NCBI GenBank assembly: GCA_031292015.1
Contig: JARLHY010000026.1
Span: forward strand, 34,064-98,063
Source of the DNA: Negativicutes bacterium
GTDB taxonomy: Bacteria > Bacillota_C > Negativicutes > Sporomusales_B > JARLHX01
Reading direction: 5' to 3'
DNA length: 64,000 nucleotides
Part shown: positions 33,545 to 41,444 of the stretch, piece by piece
How positions within the stretch are numbered: the stretch's first letter is position 1
Layout: each line of letters opens with the position of its first letter
Position numbers and translations under genes: made by a program
The notes under the pieces: generated by a model
What the model saw: the letters and a program-made list of their open reading frames with translations, nothing else
Databases searched by the model: none
Told to the model about the DNA's origin: nothing

Positions 33545-34312
33545 ATGCTGAATTGTGAGCGTATTGTCATGAAATTCGGCGGTCTTACCGCCGTCGACCA
33601 GGTGGATCTTACCATCAGCGAAGGGCAGATCGTCGGCTTGATCGGACCCAATGGGTCAGGTAAAACGACGCTGTTCAACGTGATTTCCGGTGTTTATCGC
33701 CCCACCTCGGGCCGCATCGCTTTTCGCGACCAGGATATCGCCGGCCGCAAGCCGGACGCCGTCACCCGCTGCGGCATCGCCCGCACTTTTCAAAACATCC
33801 GGCTGTTCACCGACATGACGGTGTGGGACAATGTCCTGATCGGCCGCCACTGCCGTTTTAGCCAGTCGGTGTTTGACGACATCTTCCATACCCGCCGCAA
33901 AGTGGCCCAGGAGAAAGCCGCCGCCGAACGCATTACCGAGATGCTGACCATGTTCAAAATGATCGACTGCAAGGATGAACTGGCCAAGAACCTGCCTTAC
34001 GGCTTGCAGCGCAAGCTGGAGATCGTCCGGGCCATGGCCTCGGAACCGGGCCTCTTATTGCTGGACGAACCGGCCGCCGGGATGAATGCCCGGGAAACGG
34101 CTGAACTGATGGACTTCATCATCCATCTGCGCGAAGGCGGTACCACCATCTTTCTGGTCGAGCACGACATGAAGCTGGTGATGAATGTCTGCGACCGTAT
34201 CGCGGTGCTGAACTATGGCAAAAAGATCGCCGAGGGCCAGCCGGCCGAGATTCAGAACAATGACGAAGTCATCAAGGCCTACCTCGGGAAGCAGGTGAAA
34301 AAAGGTGCTTAG
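33545..34312 (+). CDS. livG: ABC transporter ATPase LivG (system 1)
   Basis: The 255-residue ATPase has Walker A GLIGPNGSGKTT, the LivG-type ARTFQNIRLFTDMTVWDNVLIG, signature region NLPYGLQRKLEIVRAMA (variant of LSYGQQR), Walker B LLLLDEPAAGMN and switch His VEHDMKLV. It starts 2 bp after livM and overlaps livF by 8 bp. Confidence 0.95.
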   Translation: MLNCERIVMKFGGLTAVDQVDLTISEGQIVGLIGPNGSGKTTLFNVISGVYRPTSGRIAFRDQDIAGRKPDAVTRCGIARTFQNIRLFTDMTVWDNVLIGRHCRFSQSVFDDIFHTRRKVAQEKAAAERITEMLTMFKMIDCKDELAKNLPYGLQRKLEIVRAMASEPGLLLLDEPAAGMNARETAELMDFIIHLREGGTTIFLVEHDMKLVMNVCDRIAVLNYGKKIAEGQPAEIQNNDEVIKAYLGKQVKKGA

Positions 34313-35009
34313 TGTCCGGAATCTGGCTGTTTATTATGGGCAAGTCCAGGGCCTGAAAGGAATATCCCTGACTGTCGGTGAAAAGGAGATCGTCTCTCTG
34401 ATCGGCGCCAACGGTGCAGGGAAAACCACGACATTGCGGGCTATTTCCGGCCTGGTCCGCCCGACGTCCGGGGAAATCGTTTTCGAGGAGCAGCCGATCG
34501 CCGGCCTCGACGCCCGGGAAATTGTTATCCGCGGCATCAGCCACAGTCCCGAGGGACGTCAGATCTTTCCGCGGATGACGGTGTTGGAGAACCTGGAACT
34601 GGGCGGGTACACCCGCAAGGACAAACAGAATTTCTCCGCCGACTACCGACGGATCTACGACTACTTTCCCATTCTGGCCGAACGAACACAACAGCTGGCC
34701 GGCACCTTGTCCGGCGGCGAACAACAGATGCTGGCCATGGGCCGGGCCCTGATGGCCCGCCCCAGACTGCTGCTGCTCGATGAGCCGTCGCTGGGGCTGG
34801 CGCCTCTTCTGGTGGAGAAGATTTTCGGCATTATTCAGGCTATCAACGCAGAAGGCGTCACCGTTCTTCTGATTGAACAGAACGCGTATCAGGCTCTGCA
34901 GATCGCCCACCGGGGCTATGTGCTGGAAACCGGGACGGTCGCCCTGACCGGGTTGGCTGCCGAACTTCTGGAAAACGATCATGTCCGTAAAGCCTACCTG
35001 GGCGAATGA
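34305..35009 (+). CDS. livF: ABC transporter ATPase LivF (system 1)
   Basis: The 234-residue ATPase has Walker A LIGANGAGKTTTLRAI, the SHSPEGRQIFPRMTVLENLELGGY segment of LivF, signature LSGGEQQMLAMGRALM, Walker B LLLLDEPSLGLAP. The start is GTG 34305 with AAAAAAGG upstream, inside the end of livG. Confidence 0.95.
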   Translation: MLSVRNLAVYYGQVQGLKGISLTVGEKEIVSLIGANGAGKTTTLRAISGLVRPTSGEIVFEEQPIAGLDAREIVIRGISHSPEGRQIFPRMTVLENLELGGYTRKDKQNFSADYRRIYDYFPILAERTQQLAGTLSGGEQQMLAMGRALMARPRLLLLDEPSLGLAPLLVEKIFGIIQAINAEGVTVLLIEQNAYQALQIAHRGYVLETGTVALTGLAAELLENDHVRKAYLGE

Positions 35010-35057
35010 GCCGCTGGGACGGCAGAGGATAGTATTAAATAATAGGGGGATTTAGCG

Positions 35058-36230
35058 ATGTTCACAGGATGCAAAAGGGTTAAGGGGCTGCTGGCCGTAC
35101 TGGCGGTCGTTCTCGCCGCCTCGCTGGTGCTGGCCGGCTGCGGATCGTCCCAGGCCCCGGCTAAGAAAGAACCGATCAAATTCGGCGTCATCGGTCCGTA
35201 TACCGGCCCCAACGCCAAACCGGGCCAGAGCATGAAACAGGGTGTCAATCTGGCAGTGGAAGAGATCAACAAAGCCGGCGGCGTAAAAGGGCGTATGCTG
35301 GAGCCGCTGTTCGAGGACGACGCCTCGGTACCGGCCCAGTCACTGTCAGCCACCGAAAAGCTGATCACCAAAGACGAAGCAGCCTTCCTTATCGGTACCT
35401 TCAACAGTGCCACCACCTTGGCTGACATGAAGATCATCGAGCGGGAAAAGGTGCCGATGCTGGTGCCCATCGCCGTGGCCATCGAGATTACCGAATCCGG
35501 CAACAAGTGGGTATTCCGCAACGCTGCCACCAACCCCATGCAGGCTGAACAACTGATGAATTACATCTATACCAGCAGCAAATTCCGCAAATTCGCCGTC
35601 ATCCACGAAAACACCGACTATGGCAAAGGTCTGGCCAACGCCGTCAAGGCCTATGTCGGCGCCAAGGGCGGCGACATTGCCACCGAGTCCTACGGCATCG
35701 GCGACACCGATTTCTATGCCCAGCTGACCAAGATCAAGAACTATCAGCCTGACGGCATCATCATTGCCGGCAATCTTTCCGAAGGCTCCCAGATCTCCCG
35801 CCAGGTCAAGGAACTGGGTATCAAAGCCCAGCTGTACGGGTTCGGCGGTCTGTCCTCCTTCGACTACAACAAGATTGCCGCCGGTTCCAACGAGGACCTG
35901 ATCTGCACCAGTTATTTCGAAAGTTCGTCGCCGAACCCGCTGGCTCAGCAGTTCGTCAAAGCCTATAAAGAGAAATACAACGTTGACCCGGATATGTTCG
36001 CTGCCGCTATCTACGAGGCGGTGTACGTCGCCAAGGCCGATATGGAAAAAATGGGTGATACCAAAGACATAGGGGCTTTCCGCGTCGCCCTGCGCGATGC
36101 GCTGGCGGCGACCAAGGACATGCCCGGTGTTCAGGGCCCCACCACCTTTGACGCCAAAGGCCAGGCCGACAAACAGATCATGATCGTTCAGTGGAACGAC
36201 GGCCAGAAAAAAATTCTCTTCCCTAAATAA
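35058..36230 (+). CDS. livK: Branched-chain amino acid-type substrate-binding lipoprotein (system 1)
   Basis: The 390-residue periplasmic-binding protein of the Leu/Ile/Val type I fold has a lipobox LVLAGCG (Cys about residue 27) and IKFGVIGPYTGPNAKPGQSMKQG at the mature start. TGDTDFYAQLTKIK-like and QISRQVKELGI segments match the family. It is the last gene of the operon, an unusual but known position. The ligand may be an amino acid, an amide or an organic acid. Confidence 0.92.
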   Translation: MFTGCKRVKGLLAVLAVVLAASLVLAGCGSSQAPAKKEPIKFGVIGPYTGPNAKPGQSMKQGVNLAVEEINKAGGVKGRMLEPLFEDDASVPAQSLSATEKLITKDEAAFLIGTFNSATTLADMKIIEREKVPMLVPIAVAIEITESGNKWVFRNAATNPMQAEQLMNYIYTSSKFRKFAVIHENTDYGKGLANAVKAYVGAKGGDIATESYGIGDTDFYAQLTKIKNYQPDGIIIAGNLSEGSQISRQVKELGIKAQLYGFGGLSSFDYNKIAAGSNEDLICTSYFESSSPNPLAQQFVKAYKEKYNVDPDMFAAAIYEAVYVAKADMEKMGDTKDIGAFRVALRDALAATKDMPGVQGPTTFDAKGQADKQIMIVQWNDGQKKILFPK

Positions 36231-36235
36231 CCGGC

Positions 36236-36273
36236 AAAGGCCTGCGACGGTATAACCGTCCGCAGGCCTTTTT
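36236..36273 (+). terminator. Terminator of the first liv operon
   Basis: AAAGGCCTGCGACGG / CCGTCCGCAGGCCTTTTT forms a long stem with a T tract. Confidence 0.9.
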
Positions 36274-36356
36274 CTTTTGACCGGCCTTTCTTTGTGGCTC
36301 TCATCGCGGCTATGGTATAATAAGGGAAAACGTTCGCCGCATGGGAGGAAAATGGT

Positions 36357-37445
36357 ATGGCACTGCTGATCAGGGACATCAGAACCGACATCCTGCGGAT
36401 TCCGCTGAAGCGGCCGATCGCCGATTCGACCCATCAGCTGCACTGTCTTGATCTGGTGTATGTCCGGGTTATCACCGACGCTGGGCCGGAGGGACACTCC
36501 TTCATGTTGTCCTTCGACTACGGGACCGGCCTGATGAAAGCGCTGATGGATCAGGAAGTCAAACGGCACGTCGTCGGCAAGGACGCCCTCCAGATCGAGG
36601 CTTTGGGTGACCAGTTGAACGCCCAGTTCGAGTATTTCGGCAACACCGGCCTGGCGGCCTGGGGAATCGCCGCCCTGGATATTGCCCTGTGGGACGTAAA
36701 AAGCAAATTTTTCGCCATTCCGCTTCAGGTGCTGCTGGGCGGGCGGCACAAAAGCCTGCCGGTTTACGGCAGCGGCGGCTGGCTGTCCTATTCCACCGAG
36801 ATGCTGGTGGAGGAAGCCCTGCGTTACAAGACCGCAGGCTTCAAGGGCGTCAAAATGAAAATCGGCCATGACGATATCCGTATCGACGTGGCCAGAGTAA
36901 AGGCCGTCCGTGAGGGCCTCGGCTTTGAGATCGACCTGATGGTGGACGCTAACCAGGGCTGGTATATCGACCAGGCCCTGGCCTTCTGCCGGGCGGCGGC
37001 TGATCTCAGGCTGGACTGGCTGGAAGAGCCGCTGCGGCTTGACGATAAGAAAAATCTGGCGCTGTTGCGCCGGAAGATTGATATTCCCGTCGCTGTCGGC
37101 GAAAGGGAATACGGTGTGGCGCCGTTTCGCGAGCTTATGCTGGCCCAGGCTGCCGATATCGTTCAGCCGGATATCCTCCGGGTCGGCGGACTGACAAAGT
37201 TTATGCAGGTCGCGCGGCTGGCCGGGGCTTTCAATGTCCGCGTCGCTTCCCATTTCTACAAAGAAACCGATATCTTTGCCCTGTCCGCCTTGGGTAACGC
37301 CAAATATCTGGAATATTTCGACTGGTTCGACGACCTGTTCATCCGCCGCTTCACCGTCGTGGACGGACTGGCCCCGGTGCCGGAAACTCCCGGGATGCAC
37401 CTGGAAATCCGGCCGGATGCTGTAAAGGAATACGCCATCACCTAA
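36357..37445 (+). CDS. Enolase-superfamily enzyme (mandelate racemase/muconate-cycloisomerase type)
   Basis: The 362-residue protein has the capping domain (1-125) and a barrel with the KxK base pair FKGVKMKIG (about 163), metal ligands in VDANQGW (about 195), WLEEPL (about 221) and VGEREYG (about 245), and ASHFYKE in place of the usual His-Asp end (about 298). The lysine dyad suggests racemase or dehydratase/cycloisomerase chemistry on a carboxylate. Start ATG 36357 with GGGAGG upstream. It follows a liv-type transporter but has its own -10-like TATAAT (36316-36321) and terminator. Exact substrate unknown. Confidence 0.85.
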   Translation: MALLIRDIRTDILRIPLKRPIADSTHQLHCLDLVYVRVITDAGPEGHSFMLSFDYGTGLMKALMDQEVKRHVVGKDALQIEALGDQLNAQFEYFGNTGLAAWGIAALDIALWDVKSKFFAIPLQVLLGGRHKSLPVYGSGGWLSYSTEMLVEEALRYKTAGFKGVKMKIGHDDIRIDVARVKAVREGLGFEIDLMVDANQGWYIDQALAFCRAAADLRLDWLEEPLRLDDKKNLALLRRKIDIPVAVGEREYGVAPFRELMLAQAADIVQPDILRVGGLTKFMQVARLAGAFNVRVASHFYKETDIFALSALGNAKYLEYFDWFDDLFIRRFTVVDGLAPVPETPGMHLEIRPDAVKEYAIT

Positions 37446-37465
37446 GACGGAAGCAAGTCATACAA

Positions 37466-37505
37466 AAAGACCTGCAGGCCCGCAGAGCCGGGCCGGCAGG
37501 TCTTT
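37466..37505 (+). terminator. Terminator after the enolase-superfamily gene
   Basis: AAAGACCTGC...GGCCCG / CGGGCC...GCAGGTCTTT is a strong symmetric hairpin that can act in both directions, also for the opposing membrane fusion gene. Confidence 0.88.
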
Positions 37506-37595
37506 GCACGTCAGGTGGAATTCTTCGCAGGATGGTACTGGACGTCAAACAATGGTAAAATGGAACTGTTTGCAGAAGGCCGGAGTCATCCGGCG

Positions 37596-38708
37596 CTATT
37601 TTACGGTCACGGCGGCGCCGTCTTTCAGACCGCCGGCACTGGTGATGACCAGCGCCCCGTCCGGCAGTTCGGAAGTGATCTCGATGAAATCGTCGAAAGC
37701 CGGCCCGGTGGTCACCTGCTGGCGGACGGCCTTGCCGTCCACCGCCAGATACAGGTAGCTGACCCCCTGTTCCTGCAGCACCGCCGTTGCGGGAACGGCC
37801 CGCACCGTAGCCTCCTGGTCGGTGATCAGCCGGACGTTGACCGCCATCCCCGGTTTAAGGAAGTCGCTGGCGCTGTCGATCTGGATGAGGGTGCGGAAGG
37901 TCGGACGACTCGCGGCGACCTCCGGATAGATGCTCTCGACCCGGCCGGCCAGACCCTGCCCGGGAGATTGGGTGGGGATTATTTCAGCCGGCGTGCCGGG
38001 CCGGACAAGATACAGGTCTTTTTGCTCCAGATGAACGACAACCCGCACTTCGCCCTGGTTTTGCAGCACCATTAGCTGCTGGCCGGTTTGCACCGCCAGC
38101 CCCGTCACCGCCGTCAGCCCGGTCACTGTGCCGCCAGCCGGTGCGGCGAGGTTGACCCGGCCCGGCTGGCCGCCCTTGTCGGTGGAAACCGTCTGACGAT
38201 TGCCCTGGGCGGCGGACAAAGCCTCCTGCGCCGCCTGCAGGCGGGCCGCCGAAGCTTCGAGTTGCCGCCGCGCTATGGCCCCCTGGGCGTATAATTTCTG
38301 ATAGCGGCTATATTCCTGCTGGCTGTTGTCGTAGCTGCTCTGGGCCAGCCGCAGGCCATCCTCGCCGTACTTCGTCAGCTCTCCGCCGGCCGGTATCATT
38401 CCGTCGATGCTGGCCAGCGGTTGGCCGGCCTGGACCTGTTGGCCCTCGCTGACATAAACTTCACTGACCCGGCCGGAAATCTGCGCGGCGATGACTGACG
38501 CCTTGCGGTCTTCCACCGTCCCGGGCAGCGTTACCTGGACGTCTTTGTCGATGATGCTCACCGGCGCGGCGGTGACAGCCCCCGTCGGCTGGGAGGCGAC
38601 GCGCAGCAGGAAAGGCCCGAAACGGGCGACGCCGAACAGCGCCGCCGCCAGGGCGGCGCCCGCCAGTATGGCGGCAGCGGTGCGGTATTGCGGTTTGATA
38701 TTCTTCAT
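37596..38708 (-). CDS. Orphan RND/ABC-type membrane fusion protein
   Basis: The ~370-residue HlyD-family adaptor has an N-terminal membrane helix (about 10-30), the lipoyl half ISGRVSEVYVSEGQQVQAGQPL, a short coiled coil (about 110-170), the second half LAAPAGGTVTGLTAVTGLAVQTG and a beta-barrel plus membrane-proximal domain ending TVK. MFPs of this type work with RND pumps or MacB-type ABC exporters, but no transporter gene lies beside it. Start ATG 38708 has GGAG upstream; ATG 38717 is the alternative. Confidence 0.83.
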   Translation of the reverse strand: MKNIKPQYRTAAAILAGAALAAALFGVARFGPFLLRVASQPTGAVTAAPVSIIDKDVQVTLPGTVEDRKASVIAAQISGRVSEVYVSEGQQVQAGQPLASIDGMIPAGGELTKYGEDGLRLAQSSYDNSQQEYSRYQKLYAQGAIARRQLEASAARLQAAQEALSAAQGNRQTVSTDKGGQPGRVNLAAPAGGTVTGLTAVTGLAVQTGQQLMVLQNQGEVRVVVHLEQKDLYLVRPGTPAEIIPTQSPGQGLAGRVESIYPEVAASRPTFRTLIQIDSASDFLKPGMAVNVRLITDQEATVRAVPATAVLQEQGVSYLYLAVDGKAVRQQVTTGPAFDDFIEITSELPDGALVITSAGGLKDGAAVTVK

Positions 38709-38864
38709 TGATGTCATCTCCAGCTGTGATAGTCCTGCCAGATTCTATGTTCCCACTTTTTCCTTGCGCCGTCAAGGTCACTGCCGCCCTGGAAACCGCC
38801 GCCATGGCCGAGCAGTGTTGGCGGGCCCCGCAGCCCTTTAAAATTCATTCAAGGAGAACACCGT

Positions 38865-39761
38865 ATGCAACTTCGTGCCACTGTACTTTTGCTTATCACT
38901 GCCGCCATCTGGGGGTTTGCTTTTGTCGCCCAGCGGGTGGGGATGGAATACATCGGCCCCTATACCTTTAACGGAGTGCGTTTTGCCCTCGGGGGCCTTT
39001 CCCTGCTGCCGGTCATTTATTTTTTTTCTGACCGTCCGCCCCAGCCCCATTCCGGCAAATCGACCAAGAACAGCTTGCCGGTGGGGCTTCTGGCCGGGCT
39101 GATTCTTTTTGTCGCCGCCTCCCTGCAGCAGATCGGCCTGATCTACACCACGGCAGGAAAATCCGCCTTCATCACCTGTCTGTACATTATCCTGGTACCC
39201 ATATCGGGAATATTTCTGAAACACCGCATCAGGAGCAGCACCTGGCTCGGGTCGGTGCTGGCGATTACCGGGCTGTACCTCCTGTGCGTCAAAGAGGGCT
39301 TCGCCATCAGCTATGGCGATTTTCTCGAGCTAATGGGAGCCTTTTTCTGGACCGCCCATATCCTGCTGATCGACAAGTATTCCCGCCGCGTAGATGTCCT
39401 AAAGCTGGCCTTTTTTCAGTTTATCACCTGCGCGGTGCTCAGCGGCGGGGCCGCCCTGATCCTCGAGCCCATCGCCCTGGACGGTATCCTGTTGGCGGCT
39501 GTCCCGATACTGTACGGCGGCCTTGGCTCGGTAGGCGTCGCCTACACCCTTCAGATCGTCGGGCAGAAATACGCCCCGCCGTCCCACGCCGCTATCCTTC
39601 TCAGCCTGGAGACGGTTTTCGCCGCGGTCGGCGGTTACCTGATCCTCGATGAGCGGCTTGGCCCGGCCGAACTTGCCGGCTGCGGGCTGATGATGGCCGG
39701 CATGCTCGTCTCCCAGCTTGGCCAGTTGAATACTCCCGGAAATAATGCTGAGACGACATAA
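38865..39761 (+). CDS. EamA/DMT-family transporter
   Basis: The 298-residue protein has ten hydrophobic helices in two EamA repeats (5+5), with LLLITAAIWGFAFVAQRVGMEYIGPYTFNGVRF in the first and ALILEPIALDGILLAAVPILYGGLGSVGVAY in the second. Family members export amino acids or metabolites. Start ATG 38865 has AAGGAG. Substrate not predictable. Confidence 0.88.
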   Translation: MQLRATVLLLITAAIWGFAFVAQRVGMEYIGPYTFNGVRFALGGLSLLPVIYFFSDRPPQPHSGKSTKNSLPVGLLAGLILFVAASLQQIGLIYTTAGKSAFITCLYIILVPISGIFLKHRIRSSTWLGSVLAITGLYLLCVKEGFAISYGDFLELMGAFFWTAHILLIDKYSRRVDVLKLAFFQFITCAVLSGGAALILEPIALDGILLAAVPILYGGLGSVGVAYTLQIVGQKYAPPSHAAILLSLETVFAAVGGYLILDERLGPAELAGCGLMMAGMLVSQLGQLNTPGNNAETT

Positions 39762-39764
39762 TAG

Positions 39765-39788
39765 AAGCCGCCCTATCTGGGCGGCTTT
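39765..39788. terminator. Terminator after the EamA transporter gene
   Basis: AAGCCGCCC / GGGCGGCTT is a 9-bp perfect stem with a short T/A end. Confidence 0.75.
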
Positions 39789-39799
39789 AGCTCGTCACG

Positions 39800-39982
39800 C
39801 TCCGCCGCGGCCTGGGCTGCAGCGGGTGGTTCAGCTCTCGTTTTTTATTTTTCAACCTGTGGGGTCTTTCCTGCGGTTTTCATTTCCATCAGCTTCTTTC
39901 TGAGTCTTTGATACTGATTTTTATTTGATAACCACTTTCCTTTCCCTGCTTTTAGTATACACTCATTTGTGGAATATATCAA
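39800..39982 (-). ncRNA. Candidate short minus-strand transcript (sRNA or micro-ORF)
   Basis: On the minus strand TTGATA (39982-39977) and TATACT (39959-39954) are spaced by exactly 17 bp, a good sigma-A promoter. A transcript starting near 39946 would run about 150-180 bases to the bidirectional terminator at 39765-39788. It carries AGGGAAAGGAAA and short reading frames only; a Lys-rich frame ends at 39845 but its only full start overlaps the -35 box. Within 39792-40080 I see no other gene. Confidence 0.4.
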
Positions 39983-40031
39983 GATTTACCAGATAAATTT
40001 ATCGGATTTTGAACCGCCCGATTAGCCGCAT

Positions 40032-40072
40032 GACCTTTCGCCGAATAAGCTAAAGTAAGCTGACGAAAGGTC
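40032..40072 (+). promoter_or_regulatory. Hairpin that hides the ribosome binding site of the HtrA-like gene
   Basis: GACCTTTCG (40032-40040) is an exact complement of CGAAAGGTC (40064-40072), which contains the likely Shine-Dalgarno GAAAGG (40065-40070) 10 bases before ATG 40081. The 23-base loop is AT-rich. It could act as a translation switch. Confidence 0.55.
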
Positions 40073-40080
40073 GTGAAACT

Positions 40081-41256
40081 ATGCGAAGATGGTTCATAGC
40101 GTTATTGGTCATGGTCTGTATGCTGGTCTGGCAGGCCGGATGCTTTGCCGCCGCCAAGGAGTGGTCGTCAGAAGAAAAACTGTCCAAGCTCACCAAACCG
40201 GCGGTGGTCCGAGTAGTGGCATTCTATTGGGGCACCTGGACGATAGGCACTGTCCGCATCAACGCCTTTCAGGGCGGGCAGGGCTCGGGGGCCTTCATCC
40301 ATCCTGACGGTTACATCGTGACCAACGCTCATGTTGTCGCCCCCTATACCCATAACGACAACCAAAGGTATCAGAACCTGGCGCTGGCGCTGGTCAATTA
40401 CCTGGTACAGAATTACCGTCTGACCCAGCAACAGGCGATAGCCCTCATCAACTCGGGGGCCGCCAAGCTTGACAAAATCACCCCGGTGTTCGTCGTGATC
40501 ACCCCGGGGGGTGAACAGCTGCCCTTCGACCTGAAAGAGATCGGCTCGGTGACCGGTGACAAGGACGGCAAGGACGTGGCGGTCATCAAGGTGGAAGGCC
40601 GCAATTTCCCGACCCTGACCCTCGGCGATTCGGATAAGATCCGTACCGGTGAGCGTATCTTCGTCGCCGGCTATCCCGGTGACGCCGACATCACCAAGTG
40701 GGGTCTGGGCAATCAGCAGTCCAATCTTGAATGGTCCTGGGCTACGGGCAGCATATCCTCTGACCGGAAGGCTTCAGCCCAGGGCGCTCCCCTCGTTCAG
40801 GTCAACGCTGAAGGCGTAAAACCCGGCAACTCCGGCGGGCCTGTCCTGAACGCCGAGGGGCAGGTCATCGGCCTGCTTACCTTCGGAACGCCCGGTGGAC
40901 CGCACTGGGCAATGGCCACCCGCACGGTTCTGGAATATGTGCGGAAAGCCGGAGCCACCAACGAAACCAGCCTTACCGACAAAGCCTATCGCGAGGGACT
41001 GAATTTTTACTGGCAGGGTTACTATTCCAAGGCCATACCCAAATTCGAGGAAGTCAGGCGACTCTATTCCAAGCATTCCGAGGTCGACGGTCTCCTGAGC
41101 GACTGCCAGAACAGCGTCGCCAACGGCAACGACAGACTCTACTGGCAGGACTATATTCCCTATTTTGCCCTTGCCGCCGTGTTGGTCCTGGTCGCCGCTG
41201 TGATTGCGGTCCGGCGGCGGAAAACAGCGCCGGCCAAAGAAAGCCAGTCCCGCTAG
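40081..41256 (+). CDS. HtrA-like trypsin-fold serine protease, membrane-anchored
   Basis: The 391-residue protein has a signal peptide (MRRWFIALLVMVCMLVWQAGCFA), a trypsin-like domain with His in VTNAHVV (about 84), Asp in GKDVAVIKV (about 165) and Ser in PGNSGGPV (about 250), a TPR-like helical stretch (about 300-350), and a C-terminal transmembrane helix followed by RRRKTAPAKE. There is no PDZ domain, and an insert of about 50 residues lies between His and Asp. Catalytic triad is complete. It should act in the periplasm, anchored at the C-terminus. A hairpin over the ribosome binding site suggests translational control. Confidence 0.85.
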   Translation: MRRWFIALLVMVCMLVWQAGCFAAAKEWSSEEKLSKLTKPAVVRVVAFYWGTWTIGTVRINAFQGGQGSGAFIHPDGYIVTNAHVVAPYTHNDNQRYQNLALALVNYLVQNYRLTQQQAIALINSGAAKLDKITPVFVVITPGGEQLPFDLKEIGSVTGDKDGKDVAVIKVEGRNFPTLTLGDSDKIRTGERIFVAGYPGDADITKWGLGNQQSNLEWSWATGSISSDRKASAQGAPLVQVNAEGVKPGNSGGPVLNAEGQVIGLLTFGTPGGPHWAMATRTVLEYVRKAGATNETSLTDKAYREGLNFYWQGYYSKAIPKFEEVRRLYSKHSEVDGLLSDCQNSVANGNDRLYWQDYIPYFALAAVLVLVAAVIAVRRRKTAPAKESQSR

Positions 41257-41273
41257 CCGGAAAAAGCAACCGT

Positions 41274-41311
41274 AAGACCTGCGTTTATTATAGCTGATCG
41301 CAGGTCTTTTT
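41274..41311 (+). terminator. Terminator after the HtrA-like gene
   Basis: AAGACCTGCG / CGCAGGTCTT with a TTTTT end. Confidence 0.88.
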
Positions 41312-41444
41312 GTGTCCCCGTTTTATCCTGCATACTCTGTAGGAAATAATTAAAATTAAGTAATATTTGTAAAAATATAGAAGGATTTTCCGGCTGGATG
41401 TATAATTTTGTATCTGTTTAGTTTGTTGTGGGGGAATTTACGTA

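Noticed and set aside
35346..37400. 684-codon minus-strand open frame opposite livK and the enolase-superfamily gene
   Set aside because: It is antisense to two well-conserved genes, has His/Gln/Gly-rich composition with no motif, and arises from GC-rich codon bias.
39845..39982. 45-residue Lys-rich protein as a confident gene
   Set aside because: Its only full-length start, TTG 39982, coincides with the -35 box of a good promoter and has no ribosome binding site; reported only as a candidate transcript.
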